A DNA stretch of 12,333 nt, taken from Flavobacteriales bacterium (GTDB lineage Bacteria; Bacteroidota; Bacteroidia; Flavobacteriales; Flavobacteriaceae). Below the pieces are notes generated by a model. The model was not told the origin of the DNA, did no database searches, and saw nothing but the letters and a program-made list of their open reading frames with translations. The stretch lies in NCBI GenBank assembly GCA_015494775.1, contig WGAP01000105.1, forward strand, positions 1 to 12,333, written 5' to 3'. Positions 1-6,606 of this stretch are shown one piece after another (positions within the stretch are counted from its first letter, which is position 1; the number at the start of each line of letters is the position of its first letter). The position numbers and the translations under genes were made by a program.

Positions 1-484
1 CAAACCCGCCGATATTGACGCAGTAATCGTAATCGCCGAACAGCATCCGGTCGCCAATGGGCACCAACGGAGCTCCCTGGCCGCCCAAGGCCACATCCTG
101 GCGTCGAAAATCACAAACCGTGGTTATTCCGGTGCGTGCGGCAATATGCGCTCCACTACCGATTTGCAAGGTATAACCTTGTTCGGGCGCATGGAAAATC
201 GTTTGCCCGTGCGAGGCAATCAGGTCAGGGCGCGGTGCACCGGTTACTTCCAGGAAAAGGTTTACCCTGTCGCCGATAAAATAGCCGTATTCGGCATCCA
301 AACGGGCCAACTCCCTGCCCGGGGCTTTGTAGGCATCGCGCAAGGATTTTATGCGTGCCGGTTCATAACCGTAGGTTTCGGTGGCCAGGAAGCGATAATT
401 TTTGGGATTGTCGTCGTCAAAATCCACCAGGGCCAAATCCAATCCGTCGAGCGATGTGCCGCTCATTATCCCTAATACTTTCAT
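1..484 (-). CDS. anmK: Anhydro-N-acetylmuramic acid kinase, N-terminal part (runs off left edge)
   Basis: AnmK phosphorylates and opens 1,6-anhydro-N-acetylmuramic acid to MurNAc-6-phosphate during recycling of cell-wall turnover products in the cytoplasm. About 161 residues are visible; family members are roughly 350-370 residues, so the C-terminal half lies off the window. Translating the minus strand from the ATG at 484-482 gives the hallmark motifs in order: GIMSGTSLDGLD (residues 5-16, the nucleotide-phosphate loop of this sugar-kinase family), ASHGQT (90-95), DFRRQD (125-130, the last Asp being the likely catalytic base by family analogy) and GGQGAPLVP (134-142). The sequence breaks off in NIGG, the start of another family motif. 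The start overlaps the recN stop by four bases (ATGA), so translational coupling is likely. It is the last visible gene of the fur-dnaB-recN cluster. Identification is by motif reading and is strong. Confidence 0.95.
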   Translation of the reverse strand, partial: MKVLGIMSGTSLDGLDLALVDFDDDNPKNYRFLATETYGYEPARIKSLRDAYKAPGRELARLDAEYGYFIGDRVNLFLEVTGAPRPDLIASHGQTIFHAPEQGYTLQIGSGAHIAARTGITTVCDFRRQDVALGGQGAPLVPIGDRMLFGDYDYCVNIGGF

Positions 485-2157
485 GCAGATGGTGTTTTAC
501 GCGTATTTTCCAACAAAAAACGGGCATGTTCCAAGGCCGTGGGCGAGGGCGGCTTGCCTTCGAGCATTTCGGCGATTTCGTTGATGCGCCCTTCCTTATC
601 CAAGGCCTTGATGCGCGATAATATTTCGCCGTTTTGTTCCACTTTGAACACTTTGAAATGACGATCGCCCGCCACGGCAATTTGCGGCAAATGGGTGATG
701 AGCACGATTTGCACATTGCGGCTCATGGTGGCAAAAAGTGCGGCCATTTTACGGGCCACATCGCCCGAAACGCCCGTATCGATTTCATCGAACACCAAAG
801 TAGGCCAACCGGCACTTCGGGCCACCAGGGTTTTAAAGGCCAACATAAGCCGCGATATTTCACCGCCCGAAGCCCGCTTGCGTATATCGCCATAGGTTTG
901 TCCCTTGTCGGACGAAAGCAGGAATTCAGGCCGGTCGATGCCCGCTTCGTCGGGTTCGTCCGATATGTTCAAAATGATTTTTATCCGGCTGTGTTCCATG
1001 CCCAAATCCTTCAAGAGTCCGTGCACGTATTTTTCGATTTCGGGAATGGCATTGCTACGTTTTTCGTGCAGTGTTTGCGCTGTTTGACGAACGGCGGTTT
1101 CCAGCTTGGCGATTTGTTTTTTCAGTAGGAGCAAACGTTCGTCCAATCGGCCGAAATCTTCGGTTTCCGTTTCCCAGTTTTCTTTCAAGGCCAATAATTC
1201 GTCTTTGGTTTGGACGCGATGTTTGGTCATCAGCCGGAAATATTCATCCAATTGGTGGCGCAATCGTTGGGCTTCGTCATCGTCCATCCACCGGAAATCG
1301 TCGGCCGTACGGTTCAGTTCGAGCAAAACATCGTTCAGTTCGGCCATAATGCCGTCCCAACGGTCGGCCAAATCGGTTAATTGTTCATGGTCATCGGTTA
1401 TGCGGTCGAGCAAGGCGCGTGCTTCGGTAAGCCGGGGCATAATGCCGGCGGTTTCGTCGTCGAACAGTTGGCGGATTTGCGTCAAAGTTTCCAGGATGCG
1501 TTCGCGGTTTTCGTAGGATTTCAATTGTTCCTCGGCCTGTTCGATGTCCAAATCCCAATCCAAGCCGTTGAGTTCGTCCAATTGAAATTGGCGGTATTCG
1601 GCATTTTGTTGCAGTTGCGCATAGCGTTCCGATAGTTCGGCATATTCGGCTTGCGCTTGTTTCCATTGCCGGTATAATTGACGGTATTCGTTCAGCAAAT
1701 CCTTGTTTCCGGCCACGGCATCCAATATGGAAAGCCGGAAATCCTTGCGTTGGAGCAGCAGGTTTTGGTTTTGGGAATGAATATCCACCAACCGGTTGCC
1801 TAACCGTTCCAGGGTTTCGAGCCGAACGGGCGTATCGTTGATAAAAGCCCGCGATTTTCCCGAAGGGAGCAATTCCCGCCGGATGATGGTTTCGGGTTCG
1901 TAATCCAAATCTTCCGCTTCGAAAAAAGGTTGCAAATCATAAGCGGAAATATCAAAAACGCCTTCCACGGTCAGCTTGCGGGATTTGTCGCGGATGAGCG
2001 AGGTGTCGGCCCGTTTGCCCAGGATGAGCGAAAGCCCGTTGAGCATAATGGATTTACCTGCACCGGTTTCGCCCGTAATCACGTTCAGCGCCGGCGAAAA
2101 ATCCATATCCATCCGGTCGATAAGGGCCAAATTACCGATGTGCAATTGTTTGATCAT
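481..2157 (-). CDS. recN: DNA repair protein RecN
   Basis: RecN is an SMC-like ATPase that acts early in recombinational repair of double-strand breaks, gathering DNA ends for RecA. The 558-residue product matches the usual RecN length (about 550). Visible parts are the N-terminal ATPase half with Walker A GETGAGKS (29-36), then SRAFIND (102-108) and DIHSQNQN (125-132), which are typical of RecN. A charged, Gln/Glu/Arg-rich coiled-coil region covers about 150-370. The C-terminal ATPase half has the signature ASGGEISR (429-436), Walker B LVFDEIDTGVSG (454-465) and the H-loop LITHLPQIA (486-494). All ATPase residues are present, so the gene looks intact. The ATG at 2157 shares its A with the TGA of the upstream gene (TGATG), and the gene's stop overlaps the anmK start. 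No separate promoter is apparent, so expression probably depends on the upstream operon. Confidence 0.98.
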   Translation of the reverse strand: MIKQLHIGNLALIDRMDMDFSPALNVITGETGAGKSIMLNGLSLILGKRADTSLIRDKSRKLTVEGVFDISAYDLQPFFEAEDLDYEPETIIRRELLPSGKSRAFINDTPVRLETLERLGNRLVDIHSQNQNLLLQRKDFRLSILDAVAGNKDLLNEYRQLYRQWKQAQAEYAELSERYAQLQQNAEYRQFQLDELNGLDWDLDIEQAEEQLKSYENRERILETLTQIRQLFDDETAGIMPRLTEARALLDRITDDHEQLTDLADRWDGIMAELNDVLLELNRTADDFRWMDDDEAQRLRHQLDEYFRLMTKHRVQTKDELLALKENWETETEDFGRLDERLLLLKKQIAKLETAVRQTAQTLHEKRSNAIPEIEKYVHGLLKDLGMEHSRIKIILNISDEPDEAGIDRPEFLLSSDKGQTYGDIRKRASGGEISRLMLAFKTLVARSAGWPTLVFDEIDTGVSGDVARKMAALFATMSRNVQIVLITHLPQIAVAGDRHFKVFKVEQNGEILSRIKALDKEGRINEIAEMLEGKPPSPTALEHARFLLENTRKTPSA

Positions 2158-3422
2158 CAGGTTTTTTTCTTTTGTTTTTCGGCGGCGGGAAACAAGACGT
2201 TATTCAAAATCAAACGGTAACCGGGCGAATTGGGGTGGAGGCGGAGGTCGGTTTTGGGGTCGCCCACCTTGTGCTTGTAGTCTTCGGGGTCGTGTCCGCC
2301 GTAGAAGGTAAACATGCCTTTGCCTTTCTTGCCGTGGATGTATTTGGCTTCGCCGTTCCAAGGTGTAACGGCCAGGATAATCACGTTGGGTTTAATCGTT
2401 TTGGGATTAAAAGCCGTGGTTTGTCCGTAAAAGCCCTTGATCAGGTCGGTATGGTCTTGGGTGAGCATGGTGGGCACGGGGTCGTATTTGGCCGAAAAGG
2501 TTTTGAGTTCGAAATAATCGTGGTCTTTGGGCACGTTGCGCACCGGCGTGGTGTCGATATTGGAAAATTCATAGACCATAGGGTCGGTTTCCAGGATAAA
2601 ATTTTCGAAAGCAAAAGTTTGACCGAAATCCAATTTATCCTGATAATCGGGTTCCGATGGGTCGCCGTCGAACATGGGTTCGCAGATGTCGGTATCGTGG
2701 GCGGCCAAGGCGATGTCGAAAGTATCGGTGGCCGAGCACATGGCAAACATAAAGCCGCCGCCTACGACAAAATCACGGATTTTTTGGGCTACGGCCAATT
2801 TGAGTTTGGATACTTTGGCAAAGCCCAAGCGATGGGCCAATGCTTCCATTTCGCGTTTGCGCTGCACATACCAGGGTGCCGTCCGGTAGGCGGCATAAAA
2901 GCGCCCGTATTGGCCGGTAAAATCTTCGTGGTGCAGGTGAAGCCAATCGTATTTGACCAAATCGCCGCGCAGGACTTCTTCGTCGTAAATCACGTCGTAG
3001 GGAATTTCGGCATAGGTCAAGGCCAAGGTAACGGCGTCGTCCCAGGGCATTTTGTCCTTGGGCGAATAAACGGCGATTTTGGGTGCTTTTTCCAGGGTTA
3101 CGGCATGGGTATTCCGGGCCGGACTTTCCACATCTTCGAGGATTTGTCCGGCTTGGACATCGGTAATTTCTTCGAAAGTAATGTCCTTTACCGTGGCTTC
3201 GTTTTTGAGCTCACCGGTGGAAGGCATCAAAAAGGAACCGCCGCGATAGTTGAGCAACCATTTGACTTTGATACCTTTGGTCAGTGCGTGGTAAACAAGG
3301 CCGTAGGCCTTCAAGTGTTGATGTTGGGTTTCGTCCATGGGCACGAGCAGCCATGCCGCACGTCCGGTATGCAGCATTATTAGGAACAAAATCCAACCCA
3401 AAATGAATTTAGAACGGAACAT
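2157..3422 (-). CDS. Exported conserved protein, 'asparagine synthetase B'-labelled family with amidotransferase-like features
   Basis: This is a 421-residue protein if started at the ATG at 3422. An in-frame ATG at 3428 is an alternative; codons further upstream lie inside dnaB and are unlikely to be used. The N-terminus (residues 4-22) is a hydrophobic signal-peptide-like segment after an Arg/Lys start. The mature part opens with LVPMDETQ..HLKAYG and LLNYRGGSFLMP. From memory this resembles a Bacteroidota family often annotated 'asparagine synthetase B', but no glutamine-hydrolase N-terminal Cys or ATP-pyrophosphatase motif of true AsnB is seen. The C-terminal two-thirds reads like a class I glutamine-amidotransferase/ThuA-like fold: KIAVYSP (115-121), VVGGGFMFAMCSATD (219-233, Cys229 in a possible nucleophile position) and GKGMFTFYGGHDP (367-379, His377). 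That fold assignment is inference. The gene overlaps the dnaB end by 14 bases and abuts recN at TGATG. Function is unknown. Confidence 0.75.
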   Translation of the reverse strand: MFRSKFILGWILFLIMLHTGRAAWLLVPMDETQHQHLKAYGLVYHALTKGIKVKWLLNYRGGSFLMPSTGELKNEATVKDITFEEITDVQAGQILEDVESPARNTHAVTLEKAPKIAVYSPKDKMPWDDAVTLALTYAEIPYDVIYDEEVLRGDLVKYDWLHLHHEDFTGQYGRFYAAYRTAPWYVQRKREMEALAHRLGFAKVSKLKLAVAQKIRDFVVGGGFMFAMCSATDTFDIALAAHDTDICEPMFDGDPSEPDYQDKLDFGQTFAFENFILETDPMVYEFSNIDTTPVRNVPKDHDYFELKTFSAKYDPVPTMLTQDHTDLIKGFYGQTTAFNPKTIKPNVIILAVTPWNGEAKYIHGKKGKGMFTFYGGHDPEDYKHKVGDPKTDLRLHPNSPGYRLILNNVLFPAAEKQKKKT

Positions 3423-4998
3423 CACCATCGGGATTTTTATCGGGTGAATCGCCATTATCATCCGCTCGGTCAAAGGCCTGGTCGGTATCGGGGAGATTGT
3501 CCGAAATATTTTCCGGCAGTCCGTGATTGATTTTCGAATCCAATACCTGCGGGGCATTTTGTTGGTAATCAATATCCAGGAAGCGACCGTGGTTTTTAAA
3601 GAACCACATTCGTATGGAACCCGTGGCGCCGTTACGGTGCTTGGCTATGATGAGTTCCACCTGATTGTCGGTGGGGCCTTCGGGTTCGCGGTCCCATATC
3701 GTTATGTTATAGTAATCGGGACGATAGAGGAAAGTAACGATGTCGGCATCCTGTTCGATGGCCCCCGATTCGCGCAGGTCGGAAAGCTGGGGCCGGCGGT
3801 GTTGCAGGTCTTTATAGCGGTCTTCCACCTTACGCGAAAGTTGCGACAGGGCCACAATGGGGATGTTCAATTCCTTGGCCAGGGCTTTCAGGTTACGCGA
3901 AATGGTGGATATTTCCTGTTCGCGGTTGCCGGGTTTCATATTGCTGGACACGTGCATCAGTTGCAGGTAGTCGATAAAGATGATTTGAATATTTTCCTTG
4001 CTTTTGAGCCGGCGGGCCTGGGCGCGCAGGTCGAAAATGGTCATGTAGGACGTGTCGTTGATAAAAAGTTTGGGATGTTCGCTGATTTCTTTGATTTTAT
4101 CGTTCAAACGTTCCAATTCTTCCTGGGTGAAATTACCCGAGCGGAATTTGGATGCATTGATTTGGGTTTCGTTGGCCAAAATCCTTTTGAGCAATTGTTC
4201 GGCCGACATTTCCAGCGAAAAGAATGCCACGGCCATATCGTGGTCGAAGGCGATGTTGCGCGCCATGTGGAGGGCAAAGGCCGTTTTACCCATTGAAGGG
4301 CGGGCGGCCAGAATAATCAGGTCGCCGCGTTGCCAGCCCGAGGTGATGCGGTCCAGGTCGGCAAAGCCCGAGGGCACACCGGGCAGTTTGGATTCCTTGG
4401 TGATTTCTTCGATTTCGTTGCGCACGCGTATCAGGATGTTGTCCACCGGTTCGGCGTCTTGTTTCATGGTGCCTTGCGATACGCCGTAGATGTTTTGTTC
4501 GGCCTTGTCGAGGATGTCGAAAACGTCTTTGGTGTCGTCGTAGGCATCCTTTTTCATGTCGTGGGAGACCTCGATCATTTTGCGGCGCATGTATTTTTCC
4601 AGCAATATGCGTGCATGGTGTTCGATATGCGCCGAGGATGTTACTTTGCGTGAGAGTTCCAGCAGGTAATATTCGCCGCCCGCTTCGCGCAGTTTGCCCA
4701 TGGATTCCAACTGCTTGCGCACGGTGAGCAGGTCGATGGCGCCCGATTGGTCGAAAAGCGAAACAATGGATTGAAAAATGATTTGGTGTTTGGGCTCGTA
4801 AAAAATTTCGGGCCGCAGCATATCAATCACATCGTTTACGGCACGGCTATCGATGAGGATGGCGCCCAGCACGGCCTGTTCCACATCCACGGCTTGGGGC
4901 GGAATTTCGGGTTGTCCCGTAAACAAATTGGCGGAACGCGGGGTGCTATTTTTTTGCGGTTCGGGATTTTTGGCTTCCATGGGCTTGGGGTTTGGCAT
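3409..4998 (-). CDS. dnaB: Replicative DNA helicase DnaB
   Basis: DnaB is the hexameric 5'-3' helicase that unwinds DNA at the replication fork and recruits primase. The 529-residue product is slightly longer than usual (about 460-520) because of a polar N-terminal extension and an acidic, Asp-rich tail (about 490-529). The N-terminal domain follows PPQAVDVEQAVLGAIL (33-48). The RecA-like motor domain shows Walker A ARPSMGKTA (232-240), catalytic Glu263 in SLEMS, Walker B FIDYLQLM (341-348), SDLRESGAIEQDAD (406-419) and KHRNGATG (453-460). No intein is present. The ATG at 4998 lies inside fur, giving a 53-base overlap; an in-frame ATG at 4980 would shorten this to 35 bases. No Shine-Dalgarno sequence is evident, which is ordinary for Bacteroidota. 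Its 3' end overlaps the next gene. Confidence 0.97.
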   Translation of the reverse strand: MPNPKPMEAKNPEPQKNSTPRSANLFTGQPEIPPQAVDVEQAVLGAILIDSRAVNDVIDMLRPEIFYEPKHQIIFQSIVSLFDQSGAIDLLTVRKQLESMGKLREAGGEYYLLELSRKVTSSAHIEHHARILLEKYMRRKMIEVSHDMKKDAYDDTKDVFDILDKAEQNIYGVSQGTMKQDAEPVDNILIRVRNEIEEITKESKLPGVPSGFADLDRITSGWQRGDLIILAARPSMGKTAFALHMARNIAFDHDMAVAFFSLEMSAEQLLKRILANETQINASKFRSGNFTQEELERLNDKIKEISEHPKLFINDTSYMTIFDLRAQARRLKSKENIQIIFIDYLQLMHVSSNMKPGNREQEISTISRNLKALAKELNIPIVALSQLSRKVEDRYKDLQHRRPQLSDLRESGAIEQDADIVTFLYRPDYYNITIWDREPEGPTDNQVELIIAKHRNGATGSIRMWFFKNHGRFLDIDYQQNAPQVLDSKINHGLPENISDNLPDTDQAFDRADDNGDSPDKNPDGDVPF

Positions 4999-5428
4999 AA
5001 AAATACAAGTCGTGATCGTCGATGCGGAGGTTCAAATATTGTTCCAAATCCTTGCGGATGGCATCGATGCGCGGGTCGCAGAATTCGATTATCCGGTCGA
5101 TGCTTCCGTCGGGCCGAAGGACGATGACATGGTCGTGTTGGTTGTTGTATAAGCTTTTTTCGTAGAAGGCGGCTTTGTCGGAAAATTGGTGTTTACGAAT
5201 CAGTCCGGCGGCCAAAAGCAGTTCCAAAGTGTTGTAAACGGTGGCGCGGCTCATGTGCATACCGCGTTTTTTGATGGATTTGTAAATACTTTCCACGTCG
5301 AAATGGCCGTCGGTATTGTAAATGGTTTCCAATATCGTAAAACGTTCGGGGGTTTTACGATGGTGATTTTCGGTGAGAAATTTGGCAAAGCGCTCCCGTA
5401 TGTGAAGCAAAACTTCCTTGTGTGCCAT
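4946..5428 (-). CDS. fur: Fur-family metal-responsive transcriptional regulator (Bacteroidota type, no CxxC)
   Basis: This is a 160-residue Fur-superfamily repressor, probably sensing iron or a related divalent metal. The winged helix spans about 1-85, with HHRKTPERFTILETIY (22-37), GHFDVESIY (41-49), SRATVYNTLELLLAAGLIRK (60-79) as recognition helix and wing. The dimerisation domain keeps the candidate metal ligands HDH (98-100), Glu115 in IIEFCDPRI and His139. The two CxxC pairs that bind structural zinc in E. coli-type Fur are absent, and Cys117 is the only cysteine. I recall this CxxC-less arrangement from other Bacteroidota Fur proteins. The last ~14 residues form a basic tail encoded in the overlap with dnaB. 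A promoter-like signal sits 20-50 bases upstream. Which metal it senses (Fe, Mn or Zn), or whether it is PerR-like, cannot be settled from sequence alone, so the symbol fur is provisional. Confidence 0.88.
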   Translation of the reverse strand: MAHKEVLLHIRERFAKFLTENHHRKTPERFTILETIYNTDGHFDVESIYKSIKKRGMHMSRATVYNTLELLLAAGLIRKHQFSDKAAFYEKSLYNNQHDHVIVLRPDGSIDRIIEFCDPRIDAIRKDLEQYLNLRIDDHDLYFYAKPQAHGSQKSRTAKK

Positions 5429-5446
5429 CCGCGGAATTTTAGCCTA

Positions 5447-5478
5447 TAAAATTACTCCATTCGGGCATAACGGCCAAA
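5447..5478 (-). promoter_or_regulatory. Candidate promoter of the fur-dnaB-recN cluster
   Basis: Read on the minus strand, TTTG at 5478-5475 is followed after 20 bases by TAATTTTA at 5454-5447. This matches the Bacteroidota -33 (TTTG) and -7 (TAnnTTTG) elements with one mismatch, and the spacing is in the accepted range. The -7 box ends 18 bases before the fur ATG, so the leader would be short. No clear Fur-box palindrome was seen around it. Confidence 0.5.
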
Positions 5479-5558
5479 TGATTTTTTGTTGATTTTTCTT
5501 TTCATTATTGCGTGCGCTACCGGTTTTACAATAGCGGGAAGGGGCGAGAAAATGTTTA

Positions 5559-5803
5559 TTTTTTATGTGCGTTCCGGGAACCTGCGGCTTCCGGGGGCCG
5601 ACGCCAAGGCCGCGCCTTGTTTCCCTCCACGGCTCCACAAGCCGGCGCGCCTTGCAAGCGGCGGCGCTTGTCTTGTTCCGCGGCTTCGCAAGCCCTTCGG
5701 TCTTGCTCCGCACGCTTCGGAGCCCTTACGGTCTCCTCGCGGGCCTCGGAACCCTTCGGTTTCCTCGGCGGTCGCCGGGCCGTAATACGTCCCGGCTCTT
5801 TTT
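5559..5803 (+). repeat. GC-rich intergenic element A (tandem ~30-base units, ends in terminator-like hairpin)
   Basis: This GC-rich block sits in an AT-rich intergenic setting. It begins with a run of six T (5559-5564) and a perfect odd palindrome gttccgggaac (5571-5581). The right half is built of degenerate ~30-base units starting near 5671 (tcttg), 5701 (tcttg), 5732 (tctcc) and 5760 (tttcc). The first three of these end in cccttcggt or cccttacggt (5693-5701, 5723-5732, 5752-5760). It closes with a 6-bp stem and T-run at 5774-5803. Direction is assigned only from that terminator-like end. The look is that of a dispersed Bacteroidota intergenic repeat or a structured RNA rather than a gene; which one is not decidable here. 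Confidence 0.6.
5774..5803 (+). terminator. Terminator-like hairpin at the end of GC-rich element A
   Basis: The arms gccggg (5774-5779) and cccggc (5791-5796) pair perfectly around an 11-base loop that can itself fold (cgta/tacg). The stem is followed by tcttttt. No annotated plus-strand gene precedes it, so if functional it would end a transcript of element A itself. Confidence 0.4.
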
Positions 5804-5808
5804 GAATT

Positions 5809-5827
5809 ATTGATTTTTTAAATCAAT
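5809..5827. repeat. Perfect 8-bp AT-rich inverted repeat
   Basis: The arms attgattt (5809-5816) and aaatcaat (5820-5827) enclose a ttt loop. It lies between the element A hairpin and the toxin-antitoxin promoter. It could be a regulator site or an insertion boundary; nothing further supports either. Confidence 0.4.
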
Positions 5828-5900
5828 TTGCGGCAACATCTGATTCGACCCCGCCTTTCCATTATTTTGAATTTCTCCAATAATAATCCTTGACAAAAAT

Positions 5901-5922
5901 TTGCTAAATTTGTAAAAAGCAA
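5901..5922 (+). promoter_or_regulatory. Promoter (-7 box) and possible operator of the toxin-antitoxin pair
   Basis: The sequence taaatttg at 5905-5912 is a perfect match to the Bacteroidota -7 consensus TAnnTTTG, 15 bases before the antitoxin ATG, so the message would be nearly leaderless. No TTG at the standard -33 distance is obvious; a ttgaca lies closer, at 5890-5895. The box is bracketed by a 5-bp inverted repeat, ttgct (5901-5905) and agcaa (5918-5922), a plausible but weak operator for autorepression by the antitoxin. Confidence 0.55.
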
Positions 5923-5926
5923 TGCA

Positions 5927-6169
5927 ATGTCCACGCTTAAACTGAAACGGGATTTTCACAAGCTAATCGATAGTATTGATAATGAGCAATTATTGTCTGC
6001 CTTTTATGCTTTGTTAAAGCGCAAGGCCGAGAATGAAGAAGGTAAACTTTGGCAAAATTTGACTGCCGAACAACGGAATGCATTAAAAAACGCATTCCAA
6101 GAGAGTGAACACGCGGAAAATCTTGTCGGTCACGATACAGTGAGAAAAAAATTTAAAAAGTGGCTTTAA
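5927..6169 (+). CDS. Putative antitoxin of a RelE/ParE-type toxin-antitoxin pair
   Basis: This 80-residue, highly charged protein is predicted to be largely helical. It is assigned as antitoxin because it lies directly upstream of, and overlaps by 10 bases, a RelE/ParE-family toxin gene, behind a single promoter. It starts MSTLKLKRDFHKLIDSID and ends in a basic/aromatic KKFKKWL tail. The central part (EGKLWQNLTAEQRNAL, 38-53) looks like a toxin-wrapping acidic/amphipathic segment. No ribbon-helix-helix, HTH or AbrB motif is recognisable by eye, so whether it binds DNA is unknown. The arrangement resembles small Bacteroidota antitoxins annotated only as hypothetical or 'addiction module protein'. 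Base composition is visibly more AT-rich than the housekeeping genes on either side, consistent with acquisition as a mobile module. Confidence 0.8.
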   Translation: MSTLKLKRDFHKLIDSIDNEQLLSAFYALLKRKAENEEGKLWQNLTAEQRNALKNAFQESEHAENLVGHDTVRKKFKKWL

Positions 6170-6450
6170 AAATATATTGGACCCCAAGCGCTATCCGAAA
6201 CTTTGATTCGATTATTGATTATTTGGAAAAGGAGTGGGGCGAAACCGTGGCCGTTGCTTTTAGTCGCAAGGTTTTTGAATTTTTGGATATACTCGCCGAG
6301 TTTCCCGAAATAGGGACTATTGAACATCCGGAAATGGATATACGCGGCTTTGTGATTGTTAAACAAGTTAGTGTATTTTATCGGATCAAAGGTGAGAGAA
6401 TTATTTTGTTAAACTTTTTTGACAACAGGCGCAATCCCGATAACAGATGA
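6160..6450 (+). CDS. Type II toxin, RelE/ParE superfamily
   Basis: This 96-residue protein shows the RelE/ParE pattern: IYWTPSAIRNFDSIIDYLEKEWGE (5-28, first strand and helical hairpin), FLDILAEFPEIGTIEHPEMDIRGFVI (41-66) with the family's FP-x-x-G turn, then the beta-strands VSVFYRIKGERIILLNFFDNRRNP (70-93), ending in the characteristic 'fd.R.nP'. Family members either cleave mRNA on the ribosome (RelE) or poison gyrase (ParE); the sequence does not decide between them. The start is a GTG at 6160: the frame has a stop at 6154-6156 and no Met codon near the N-terminus, so GTG is the only reasonable choice. The start lies inside the antitoxin gene (10-base overlap), which favours antitoxin being made first. 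No terminator hairpin is visible downstream. Confidence 0.88.
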   Translation: MALKIYWTPSAIRNFDSIIDYLEKEWGETVAVAFSRKVFEFLDILAEFPEIGTIEHPEMDIRGFVIVKQVSVFYRIKGERIILLNFFDNRRNPDNR

Positions 6451-6606
6451 ATTTTTTTCTTTGAAATATCCGGTAAAGATGCTATATCCGGCGAATTCAA
6501 TTGTCCCTTATATCCTTATCGTCAGGCGTATTTGAACCGGCATACATCTTGTTTTACATCACAAAATTAATGGTCGCTCGATTCATTGCGCGGGAAAAGG
6601 CCGGCG

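Larger units (their letters stand above)
5429..5926. other. 498-base intergenic region between divergent fur and antitoxin genes
   Basis: No convincing gene is present. The right part of the region, next to the antitoxin gene, holds the TA promoter, and the fur promoter is at the left end. The middle (about 5559-5803) is a GC-rich palindromic and tandem-repeat element that is described separately. Reading frames of 80-100 codons run through it on both strands, but they are low-complexity translations rich in Arg, Ala, Pro, Ser and Gly with no family resemblance, and one would overlap the fur promoter. Confidence 0.7.

Noticed and set aside
2172..3383. 403-codon open frame on the plus strand
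   Set aside because: It lies fully antisense to the exported conserved protein, which has family-like motifs and fits the overlapping operon. The antisense translation is Gly/Phe/Val-rich with no recognisable family; it arises from codon bias.
3423..3572. Longer start for the exported protein, at 3572
   Set aside because: The extra 50 codons overlap dnaB, are basic and low-complexity, and would bury the signal peptide that begins at the 3422 ATG.
5444..5713. 89-codon minus-strand frame upstream of fur
   Set aside because: It covers the GC-rich repeat and the fur promoter, its composition is low-complexity, and no family was recognised.
5671..5790. Possible CRISPR array (period near 30)
   Set aside because: The units are adjacent and degenerate, without identical repeats separated by unique spacers, and no cas gene is nearby.
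5486..5813. Overlapping 82-99-codon plus-strand frames across element A
   Set aside because: All three frames are open at once because the repeat is GC-rich and stop-poor. The Ser/Arg/Pro/Ala-rich repeats mirror the 30-base DNA units rather than a protein family.
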